NCBI GenBank assembly: GCA_022705465.1
Contig: JAKJEK010000036.1
Location: 1-7,956, forward strand
Reading direction: 5' to 3'
DNA length: 7,956 bases
Origin: Patescibacteria group bacterium
Lineage (GTDB): Bacteria; Patescibacteriota; UBA1384; XYA2-FULL-43-10; 1-14-0-10-43-13
Shown piece after piece: positions 1-4,468 of the stretch. Each line of letters starts with the position of its first letter. Within the stretch, counting starts at the first letter, position 1. Below the pieces are notes generated by a model that saw only the letters and a program-made list of their open reading frames with translations, did no database searches and had not been told where the DNA came from. Made by a program: the position numbers and the translations under genes.

Positions 1-863
1 CCTTCCAGTTCCTGTAAGGCACGAGCCTCGAAGGCTTGAAGCTGCTCTTCTCGGGCGGCTTTGTCCATTTGTAATAGTGCCTCTTTGATATCATTCTCGA
101 CGATTTTGGAGATGTCAGCATGGATCTCGGATTCAAGAGTTGTTTCCTCGTCGGCAATTTGACTACGGTAGTCCTCAGCAATCTTATGTTGGATATCAAA
201 GACGGGTTTGGAAATGTTAATGGCCTGATCAATCGCCTCAATGATAACCTCTTCGGGTACTTCATTGGATTCAACTTCCAACATCATAACCCGGTCCTTT
301 GTCATGGCGACGGATAGGTTTAGGTCTGATTGTTCGATTTCTTTTTCGGTTGGATTAAAAACAAGATTTTCACCAACTCTTCCAACTCTCATGGCCGCAA
401 TCGGGCCCATGTATGGAGCATTAGTTTGCATTAGGGCAGCTGAGGCAGCAATGATAGCCATTATGTCAGGATCAACTGTACCGTCATAAGAAAGAACTGT
501 GATCACTACTTGGACATCATTGCGATAGATCTTTGGAAACAAGGGTCGGAGTGGGCGGTCAATCTTACGAGCAGCCAGTACGGCGGCATCAGATGGTCGA
601 CCTTCACGCTTGATGAAACGACTACCGGAAATTTTGCCTGCCGCATAGAACCGCTCCTCAAAGTCAACCAGTAGTGGAAAAAAGTCCACGCCTTCTCGCG
701 GTTCTTTACCGACAACAACTGTAGCCAACACAACTGTCTCGTTGCAGCGGGCGGTGATTGACCCATCAGCAAATTCTGCAAACTTGCCGCTCTCCAGTGT
801 CAGCTTTTTGCCAGCAAAATCTACCTCATATGATTTTATGTCAAATTCTCTTTTTTTGATCAT
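1..863 (-). CDS. pnp: Polynucleotide phosphorylase (PNPase), N-terminal 287 codons, cut by window edge
   Basis: PNPase degrades RNA 3'-to-5' by phosphorolysis, releasing nucleoside diphosphates, as a cytoplasmic ring-shaped trimer. The reading frame is open from the ATG at 863-861 to the window start. About 287 of the usual ~700 residues are present: the first RNase PH domain (about residues 8-145) and the start of the linker/all-alpha region. The conserved block FEERFYAAGKISGSRFIKRE, followed by GRPSDAAVLAARKIDRPLRP and LFPK, is diagnostic. DLNLSVAMTKDRVMMLE (about residues 183-199) matches the conserved core following that domain. The catalytic second RNase PH domain and the KH/S1 RNA-binding domains lie outside. 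The SD is weak (AGAGAG, about 7 nt upstream). The gene follows rpsO by 58 nt, the classic rpsO-pnp pairing, and that gap is mostly a perfect hairpin, so processing or autoregulation is plausible. Identification is firm; only the truncation limits it. Confidence 0.97.
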   Translation of the reverse strand, partial: MIKKREFDIKSYEVDFAGKKLTLESGKFAEFADGSITARCNETVVLATVVVGKEPREGVDFFPLLVDFEERFYAAGKISGSRFIKREGRPSDAAVLAARKIDRPLRPLFPKIYRNDVQVVITVLSYDGTVDPDIMAIIAASAALMQTNAPYMGPIAAMRVGRVGENLVFNPTEKEIEQSDLNLSVAMTKDRVMMLEVESNEVPEEVIIEAIDQAINISKPVFDIQHKIAEDYRSQIADEETTLESEIHADISKIVENDIKEALLQMDKAAREEQLQAFEARALQELE

Positions 864-882
864 TTTTTTCTCTCTTATATAC

Positions 883-914
883 GAATTAGACTCATGGTCT
901 CATGAGTCTAATTC
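883..914 (-). promoter_or_regulatory. Perfect 14-bp hairpin in the rpsO-pnp intergenic region
   Basis: GAATTAGACTCATG (883-896), a 4-nt spacer and CATGAGTCTAATTC (901-914) form a perfect inverted repeat. On the transcribed strand it begins 7 nt after the rpsO stop and ends 19 nt before the pnp ATG. No U-tract follows, so it is not a standard intrinsic terminator. In E. coli the rpsO-pnp spacer and pnp leader carry a hairpin cut by RNase III, through which PNPase controls its own mRNA. The position here suggests a comparable processing or mRNA-stability element. The stem is directly visible; its role is inferred. Confidence 0.7.
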
Positions 915-921
915 AATAGCT

Positions 922-1215
922 TTACTTTCGCAGTCCCAGATCTGCGATAAGTTTGGTATACTTTTCGCTGTCTGTTTTCTTAAGGTAGTTTAACAGTCTT
1001 CGTCTTTTGCCAACCATCATGAGTAATCCTCGGCGGGAGTCAAAATCCTTTTTGTGCTCCTGAAGGTGACGGGTAAGATCGGAAACCTTTTTGGTCAATA
1101 CCGCAATCTGTACTTCGGTGGAGCCAGTATCGCTCTGATGTGACTGATATTTCTTGATCAGGTCGACTTTGGTTGCAGCACTCTTGGCGCTGTCCTCGCT
1201 TGCTTTCTTCGCCAT
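922..1215 (-). CDS. rpsO: 30S ribosomal protein S15 (uS15)
   Basis: S15 is a primary binder of the 16S rRNA central domain, recognising the helix 20/21/22 junction during 30S assembly. The 97-residue product carries the family core: DTGSTEVQIAVLTKKVSDL (about residues 29-47), HKKDFDSRRGLLMMVGKRRR (about 54-73), LLNYLKK, and the C-terminal LGLRK. It is about 8 residues longer than the usual 89 because of a polar, Lys/Ala/Ser-rich N-terminal tail (MAKKASEDSAKSAATK). The start is supported by an SD (AAGGAAG, about 4 nt before ATG). A promoter candidate lies at 1291-1319 and the leader folds into alternative hairpins overlapping the SD (1217-1258). pnp follows by 58 nt in the same direction. Confidence is very high. 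Confidence 0.98.
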   Translation of the reverse strand: MAKKASEDSAKSAATKVDLIKKYQSHQSDTGSTEVQIAVLTKKVSDLTRHLQEHKKDFDSRRGLLMMVGKRRRLLNYLKKTDSEKYTKLIADLGLRK

Positions 1216-1216
1216 A

Positions 1217-1258
1217 ACTTCCTTTCGGCCGGCAAGTGAAGTAAGGACCTCACACCGG
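1217..1258 (-). promoter_or_regulatory. Candidate two-state rpsO leader (possible S15 autoregulatory site)
   Basis: Two mutually exclusive folds are visible on the rpsO mRNA. Fold A: CCGG (1258-1255) pairs with CCGG (1232-1229), then a 1x3 internal loop, then GUGAGGU (1253-1247) pairs with ACUUCAC (1242-1236) around a CCUU tetraloop, with one G.U pair. Fold B: ACUUC-A-CUU (1242-1234) pairs with AAGGAAGU (1224-1217) with one bulged A, burying the whole SD. Both use the 1242-1236 strand. Fold A contains a G.U pair followed by a G-C pair, the motif S15 reads in 16S helix 22. S15 represses its own translation through unrelated leader structures in several phyla (E. coli and Geobacillus are known cases). 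The pairing is seen; the regulatory role is inferred. Confidence 0.5.
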
Positions 1259-1290
1259 TCTATCGTAATGATAAATATGATACGTATTGC

Positions 1291-1319
1291 ATATTACACT
1301 AATTTTCGCAAATAGGCAA
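1291..1319 (-). promoter_or_regulatory. Putative sigma70-type promoter for rpsO-pnp
   Basis: On the minus strand TTGCCT (1319-1314) is followed after exactly 17 nt by TAATAT (1296-1291), each matching consensus at 4 of 6 positions. A start site about 7 nt further on would give a leader of roughly 70 nt, containing the hairpins at 1217-1258. A second -10-like TATCAT at 1282-1277 lacks a good -35. A separate promoter fits the terminator upstream at 1494-1516. Confidence 0.5.
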
Positions 1320-1493
1320 GTATTGTTACGGGATCAATATGACGATAGTTTCGGGAATTGGGCGAATTGTGTGCTAAATTACAGGACGAGGCATGCTTAA
1401 CGAGGCAACACAACTGATTTTTTTAGTTTGCATACTCAGACTTTAGCACCGTACTTTCTATAAATACCGATGAAAGACTTTGTTTATATTGAA
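1317..1493. other. Gene-free stretch with a spaced inverted repeat (1371-1449)
   Basis: No convincing coding frame or recognised RNA is visible between the rpsO promoter and the terminator at 1494-1516. The notable structure is the 8-bp inverted repeat GTGCTAAA (1371-1378) / TTTAGCAC (1442-1449). Nested within it, a second set pairs ATGC plus AAC on the left with GTT plus GCAT on the right, and the innermost part is A/T-rich with a run of seven T. This could be a small structured RNA or chance pairing in AT-rich DNA. It does not match tRNA, tmRNA or SRP RNA as far as I can tell by eye. Confidence 0.35.
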
Positions 1494-1516
1494 AAGCCCG
1501 CATTGACGGCGGGCTT
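1494..1516 (-). terminator. Rho-independent terminator downstream of the orphan gene
   Basis: AAGCCCGC (1494-1501) and GCGGGCTT (1509-1516) form a perfect GC-rich 8-bp stem with a 7-nt loop. Read leftward, the second arm runs directly into TTTTC, giving a short U-tract. It lies about 80 nt past the stop of the 92-codon gene and upstream of the rpsO promoter, so it probably separates the two units. Upstream sequence can pair with its first arm (see 1511-1551). Confidence 0.75.
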
Positions 1517-1551
1517 CGGTGGTAACTTGACCTGTTCAGGTTCGTAAGCCC
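1511..1551 (-). promoter_or_regulatory. Possible antiterminator pairing overlapping the terminator
   Basis: On the leftward transcript GGGCTT (1551-1546) can pair with AAGCCC (1516-1511), enclosing a small perfect hairpin ACCTG/CAGGT (1530-1541, 2-nt loop). AAGCCC is also the first arm of the terminator at 1494-1516, so the two structures exclude each other. This is the geometry of transcription attenuators. No ligand or leader peptide is apparent, and the repeated GGGCTT word could be accidental. Confidence 0.3.
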
Positions 1552-1594
1552 AACCTTATATCAGGCTAGTTGTGACTGGTTCCTTGCGACAGGG

Positions 1595-1873
1595 CTAGAC
1601 GGCCACCCGGGCCGCCCGGCCAATGACGTTGCCCCTGGCGTCTATAACGCAAAGGGCAGTCAATACTGGCATGTTCGCAGGCATGGAAGCCGGCGAGATA
1701 AGCAGAATGCTGCCGTCTTCACGCGATACCGTCTCCACATCGAACACTTTGACCTCCCTGACCATCTTGCCGTTGTACTCTGTGCGGCAAATATGAAGCT
1801 TGGTCATCATGTCGTAGAAGGCATCCGGGATCGTGGTCTTCGGATCCAGCAGCAATTTAGCTCCCCAGCACAT
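1595..1873 (-). CDS. Hypothetical protein of 92 residues, family not recognised
   Basis: I do not recognise this protein. It has 92 residues, no signal peptide or obvious membrane segment, and a C-terminal half rich in short hydrophobic strands (TALCVIDARGNVIGRAARVA), suggesting a small alpha/beta or all-beta fold. Two cysteines lie in the N-terminal third (residues 2 and 29) and one near residue 75, with no zinc-binding pattern. Support for a real gene: a strong SD (AAGGGGGG, about 8 nt before ATG), a downstream intrinsic terminator at a sensible distance, and a possible promoter at 1918-1949. Composition is unusual: sampled stretches are near 55 % GC against low 40s in the neighbouring DHH gene, pointing to recent acquisition or a gene with distinct codon use. 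It sits where truB/ribF would be expected in the common DHH-to-rpsO cluster. Expression is plausible; function is unknown. Confidence 0.65.
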   Translation of the reverse strand: MCWGAKLLLDPKTTIPDAFYDMMTKLHICRTEYNGKMVREVKVFDVETVSREDGSILLISPASMPANMPVLTALCVIDARGNVIGRAARVAV

Positions 1874-1917
1874 CGCGCTACCCCCCTTCAGGCAAACAGG
1901 TTGTCGTATTTATGTAT

Positions 1918-1949
1918 GTTATACTAGCCAAAATTGTGGCTTATGGCAA
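1918..1949 (-). promoter_or_regulatory. Weak promoter candidate for the 92-codon gene
   Basis: TATAAC (1923-1918) is a good -10 match (5 of 6). The nearest -35-like hexamer, TTGCCA (1949-1944), is 20 nt away, longer than the preferred 16-18. An imperfect palindrome, GCCAAAATTGTGGC (1927-1940), lies in the spacer. No terminator is seen after the DHH gene, so read-through from it is an alternative. Confidence 0.3.
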
Positions 1950-2020
1950 GACACTATGCGCTTGTTCCGGCGACCCGCCGTTCCCCACCGAGATCCGTAA
2001 GCAGTGGAGGCCGGCAGTTT

Positions 2021-2050
2021 GAGTTTACCACGAAGTTCCGTGGGTTACTC
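2021..2050 (-). repeat. Imperfect inverted repeat spanning the DHH gene stop codon
   Basis: The 30-nt segment has outer arms GAGT/ACTC, a 3x3 internal loop, an inner CCACG/CGTGG stem and a 6-nt loop. The UAA stop of the DHH gene lies within it. A shorter alternative, GGGTT-GAGT-AACCC, overlaps it on the minus strand. No U-tract follows, so it is not an intrinsic terminator; it might stabilise the mRNA 3' end. The rest of the 1874-2044 gap is GC-rich, with further short pairings (for example GGCG-GGT-CGCC) but no recognisable gene. Confidence 0.35.
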
Positions 2051-3244
2051 AACCCGCATGACGGGGCTAGTGCCCTGATTCAAGTGGAGTTGGTTCGCGC
2101 GATCGATGTCACGCTGATACTCCCTAATGCGCTGAATAACCATCTCAGAACTTTCTAGTAATGTAGTTTTATTAATCTGGAAAGCAGCTGCCATCGGATG
2201 TCCGCCGCCGCCAAATAGCTTGGCGATTTTGGATACATCAGCCGATGGATTGGTGGCCCGGAGAGAGCCGTGCACGTCGTTGTTTTTCTCGGAAAGTAGT
2301 AAAGCAAAATCTGCCCCAGAAGCAGTCTTTAAGAGTTCGTCAATTACACCGCCCGATTCGTTCTCAGACGCACCGACTTCCAGGTAATCCTTACGATGAA
2401 TTACTGACCAAACGAAGCGATAGTTTTTCTCATCGCGCAGATTAGACAGAGCGCGCCCCCATAACCGCAATGTTGAGAGCGGCTTGGTTTTGTAGATGTG
2501 GCGGACGATATCCTGCTGTCTGGCCCCGGCGGCTACCAGCTGTGCTGCCACCGTCAGAGATTTCGGGGTAGTATTGGCGTTTTGGAAGGAGTTGGTGTCA
2601 GCAATAATGCCAGTAAGCAAAGAGGTAGCAATTGGTTCGTCGATAAATTTAGGATCCCCAGACAATGCTTCTATGATTCCTACCAGAATTTCTGAAGTCG
2701 AGGTGGCAGTTAAGTCAACGAGGTTAACTTTGCCGAAATGGCTGTTGCCAGGATGATGATCGATATTCACAACCGGCAACTCATAAAATAGCTCGGCATT
2801 GCGCTCGTAAACTGAGCCAAGCCGCTCCAGGTCAGTTGAGTCTAGAACAATAATTGCCTCGTAGTTAAAGCCACCCTCCGGGAAAGAGACCATGCCGGCC
2901 TCAAACCGTCCGCTTTTGGGCGTGATAATGATGTCAAGGCTATTTCCCCTGGTTTTGCACATAACCTTGTCGGCCTTAACGTTGGTAACATCCAGAGAGA
3001 TGATGAAATCGCGAGAGCCGTGAAAATCATGGGTTATTTTTTGGACGTCCTTAAGATAACCGTAAACCTGCGGAACGGTATCATTACAGACAGCGACGAC
3101 ATCCTTTCCCATTTTGTGAAGAGACAGATATAGGGCGATTAAACTCCCCATAGCATCACCGTCAGGAGCACGGTGAGTGAATACCAAAATTCTACTTTTG
3201 TTTCGAAGAATATCAACAACTTGTTGTTTCGGAGTTAGCTCCAT
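2045..3244 (-). CDS. DHH/DHHA1-family phosphoesterase (NrnA / GdpP-DHH-like)
   Basis: Members of this family are Mn2+-dependent phosphoesterases that hydrolyse short oligoribonucleotides (nanoRNA), pAp or cyclic dinucleotides in the cytoplasm. All DHH metal motifs are visible: motif I THRAPDGDAMGS (His24, Asp28, Asp30), motif II VLDSTDLERLG (Asp135), motif III NIDHHPGNSHFG (Asp162-His163-His164) and motif IV IIADTNSF (Asp216). The C-terminal DHHA1 domain shows GSLRA (327-331) and the substrate-binding GGGGHPMAAAF (345-355). At 399 residues it is longer than NrnA (~310-325), mainly because of an insertion of about 60 residues between motifs I and II (about 70-130) and a polar C-terminal tail. 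I associate this insertion with patescibacterial homologues. SD AGGAAGG lies 7-8 nt before ATG. A strong promoter at 3277-3305 gives a short leader. Same-strand rpsO and pnp downstream recall the conserved rbfA-DHH-truB-ribF-rpsO-pnp order. The substrate cannot be told from sequence. Confidence 0.93.
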   Translation of the reverse strand: MELTPKQQVVDILRNKSRILVFTHRAPDGDAMGSLIALYLSLHKMGKDVVAVCNDTVPQVYGYLKDVQKITHDFHGSRDFIISLDVTNVKADKVMCKTRGNSLDIIITPKSGRFEAGMVSFPEGGFNYEAIIVLDSTDLERLGSVYERNAELFYELPVVNIDHHPGNSHFGKVNLVDLTATSTSEILVGIIEALSGDPKFIDEPIATSLLTGIIADTNSFQNANTTPKSLTVAAQLVAAGARQQDIVRHIYKTKPLSTLRLWGRALSNLRDEKNYRFVWSVIHRKDYLEVGASENESGGVIDELLKTASGADFALLLSEKNNDVHGSLRATNPSADVSKIAKLFGGGGHPMAAAFQINKTTLLESSEMVIQRIREYQRDIDRANQLHLNQGTSPVMRVE

Positions 3245-3276
3245 TCTTTATCCTTCCTAAGCCTAAATGGCACTTT

Positions 3277-3305
3277 AATATATACAACACTCAGCAGATT
3301 GTCAA
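3277..3305 (-). promoter_or_regulatory. Strong sigma70-type promoter for the DHH phosphoesterase
   Basis: On the minus strand a perfect -35 TTGACA (3305-3300) is followed after exactly 17 nt by TATATT (3282-3277), 5 of 6 matches to TATAAT. The predicted start near 3270 leaves a leader of only about 25 nt containing the SD. This is the best promoter in the window. Confidence 0.85.
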
Positions 3306-3396
3306 ATATAGTTTATTTTCGTGTCGGAAAGTTAATCCATAGACAAACTGACCAGTATTGAAAGATGAGTGATTCCGGTAGTTAAACGGGGCTTTA

Positions 3397-3426
3397 CTTT
3401 CACAAAGTTTTATGATAGTGTGAAGG
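3397..3426 (+). promoter_or_regulatory. Dyad upstream of rpsT centred on a -10-like box
   Basis: CTTTCACA (3397-3404) and TGTGAAGG (3419-3426) form an 8-bp stem with one G.T pair across 14 nt; the core TTCACA/TGTGAA is perfect. The dyad centre coincides with TATGAT (3411-3416), a 5-of-6 match to a -10 box. It could be an operator over the rpsT promoter, or a leader hairpin if transcription starts further upstream. No good -35 stands at 16-18 nt from TATGAT, and another -10-like TATAAG (3438-3443) also lacks one, so the rpsT promoter itself is unresolved. Confidence 0.35.
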
Positions 3427-3489
3427 CTGTATCATTTTATAAGACGATCAAGCAACAGAAATCAATTAGTTAATTGGGAATAGGATTAT

Positions 3490-3822
3490 ATGCCACTTAC
3501 ATCATCCGCAAAAAAAGCACTCTCCGTTTCAGTGCGCCGCAAAAAAGAGAATGATCTAGCCCGCGCTCAAGTCAAAAACGCGGTAAAAAGCACCAGAATC
3601 GGAATTAAGAATACGGATAGCAAGATTTCCGAGAATTTGAGTGTAGCTTATAAGGAACTGGACGAGGCAGCCAAGAAGAATGTAATCCATAAAAACAAGG
3701 CCTCCCGCCTTAAATCACGCCTGGCCAAGGCTGCATTAAGGGCTGGTCTTTCGCCGTTCTCCACAACTCCCGCAGCAAAGAAACCTACCACTAAAAAGAG
3801 CGCTAAAGCAAAGAGCGAGTAG
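3490..3822 (+). CDS. rpsT: 30S ribosomal protein S20 (bS20)
   Basis: S20 is a three-helix protein that binds the 16S rRNA 5' domain and the base of helix 44 early in 30S assembly. The 110-residue product begins MPLTSSAKKALSVSVRRKKE and contains the family hallmark LDEAAKKNVIHKNKASRLKS (about residues 57-76) followed by RLAKAAL. It is about 20 residues longer than typical S20 (~86-88) owing to a Lys/Ala/Thr/Ser-rich C-terminal tail (from about residue 90), likely disordered and rRNA-contacting. The SD is AGGA, about 6 nt before ATG. It is the only rightward gene here: divergent from the DHH gene (245-bp gap) and convergent with lepB, sharing the terminator at 3838-3877. S20 and holA are also convergent neighbours in Bacillus. 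Confidence is very high. Confidence 0.97.
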   Translation: MPLTSSAKKALSVSVRRKKENDLARAQVKNAVKSTRIGIKNTDSKISENLSVAYKELDEAAKKNVIHKNKASRLKSRLAKAALRAGLSPFSTTPAAKKPTTKKSAKAKSE

Positions 3823-3837
3823 TTCCATAGCCAACAA

Positions 3838-3877
3838 CATAAATAAAAACGCCCAGCAACGGGCGTTTTTATTTATG
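3838..3877. terminator. Bidirectional intrinsic terminator between rpsT and lepB
   Basis: CATAAATAAAAACGCCC (3838-3854) and its exact reverse complement (3861-3877) form a perfect 17-bp stem with the loop AGCAAC. The CGCCC/GGGCG core is flanked by AAAAA on one side and TTTTT on the other, so each strand ends in a U-tract after a GC stem. It lies 15 nt after the rpsT stop and 14 nt after the lepB stop, serving both converging units. Confidence 0.95.
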
Positions 3878-3891
3878 CAGCTCACCACGGG

Positions 3892-4449
3892 CTAATAGTG
3901 TTCAGCACCTATAAAGGTTAAGCGAGGATAGATAATAGCGATGGCTTTACCGACCAGAAATCGCTTTTCAACAGGACCAAAGGTGCGTGAATCGTTGGAG
4001 TTGGGGCGGTTATCCCCCATTAAGAAGTATTCCTTGTCTGATAATTGCCATGTGCCAGCCGGACCAGTCTGAATATCGGAGGGCAAGTAGTGCTCCTTTA
4101 AGGGCTCTTTATTGACATAAACCTTGCCGCTAGCGATATCGATTCGTTCTCCCGGCAGCGCAATAACTCTCTTAACGTATTGTTTGTTATCGGGATCGCC
4201 AGGGTACCGAATAACCACAACGTCACCACGGTTGATTTTTTTGTCGCCATTGAAGGCTACTCTTGATAAAAGAACGCCGTCCTGATCCTGCATGCTCGGC
4301 TCCATAGAGATGCCGTCAACCATAAAAATTGTAAACCAAAAGATGTGAACCAAAGTCAGCAGCACTGCTGCTGCAACTGTCCACTTGGTTAGATCAAATA
4401 GAATGCCGCCGCCAAACATCACGCGATGAACAAATGATTTACCGGCCAT
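3892..4449 (-). CDS. lepB: Signal peptidase I (leader peptidase, S26 family)
   Basis: This membrane-bound Ser/Lys protease removes signal peptides from exported preproteins on the outer face of the cytoplasmic membrane. Numbered from the ATG at 4449 (185 residues), one membrane segment spans about 22-44. Box B DGISMEPSM follows with the nucleophile Ser48. Box D YVKRVIALPGE carries the general base Lys93, and box E GDNRPNSNDSRTFGPV spans 145-160. The order TM then catalytic domain and the short length match Gram-positive-type SipS-like enzymes rather than the two-TM E. coli form. A GTG six bases upstream is in frame but overlaps the SD (AAGGAG), so ATG is the better start. It is last in the polA-holA-DUF2207 cluster, 19 nt after the DUF2207 gene, and is followed by the shared terminator. 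Confidence is very high. Confidence 0.96.
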   Translation of the reverse strand: MAGKSFVHRVMFGGGILFDLTKWTVAAAVLLTLVHIFWFTIFMVDGISMEPSMQDQDGVLLSRVAFNGDKKINRGDVVVIRYPGDPDNKQYVKRVIALPGERIDIASGKVYVNKEPLKEHYLPSDIQTGPAGTWQLSDKEYFLMGDNRPNSNDSRTFGPVEKRFLVGKAIAIIYPRLTFIGAEHY

Positions 4450-4460
4450 AAACACTCCTT
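4447..4460 (-). promoter_or_regulatory. Ribosome binding site that decides the lepB start
   Basis: AAGGAG (4460-4455), a 5-nt gap, then ATG (4449-4447) is a textbook initiation site. The alternative in-frame GTG (4455-4453) uses the last G of that same SD and has no other SD before it, so it is rejected. Confidence 0.85.
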
Positions 4461-4468
4461 AGCTAAAC

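Noticed and set aside
506..781. 91-codon minus-strand open frame inside pnp
   Set aside because: It is an out-of-frame shadow of pnp. The PNPase frame is open throughout 1-863 with strong conservation, and there is no sign of a frameshift.
883..914. rpsO intrinsic terminator
   Set aside because: The stem is perfect, but no T-run follows on the minus strand and the pnp start is 19 nt away, so a processing or regulatory hairpin fits better.
1940..2044. tRNA or other known RNA gene in the GC-rich gap
   Set aside because: Several short complementary stretches exist, but there is no acceptor/T-arm geometry or GTTC-type T-loop, and no resemblance to a familiar RNA family.
1934..2158. 74-codon plus-strand open frame between the orphan gene and the DHH gene
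   Set aside because: Its second half is antisense to the well-supported DHH gene, it has no good SD, and its Arg/Pro/Ser-rich N-terminal part looks like translated non-coding GC-rich DNA.
2842..3030. 62-codon minus-strand frame within the DHH gene
   Set aside because: It is an out-of-frame shadow of the conserved DHH coding sequence with no independent SD or promoter.
4450..4455. GTG start adding two residues to lepB
   Set aside because: The GTG overlaps the Shine-Dalgarno of the ATG start and has no SD of its own.
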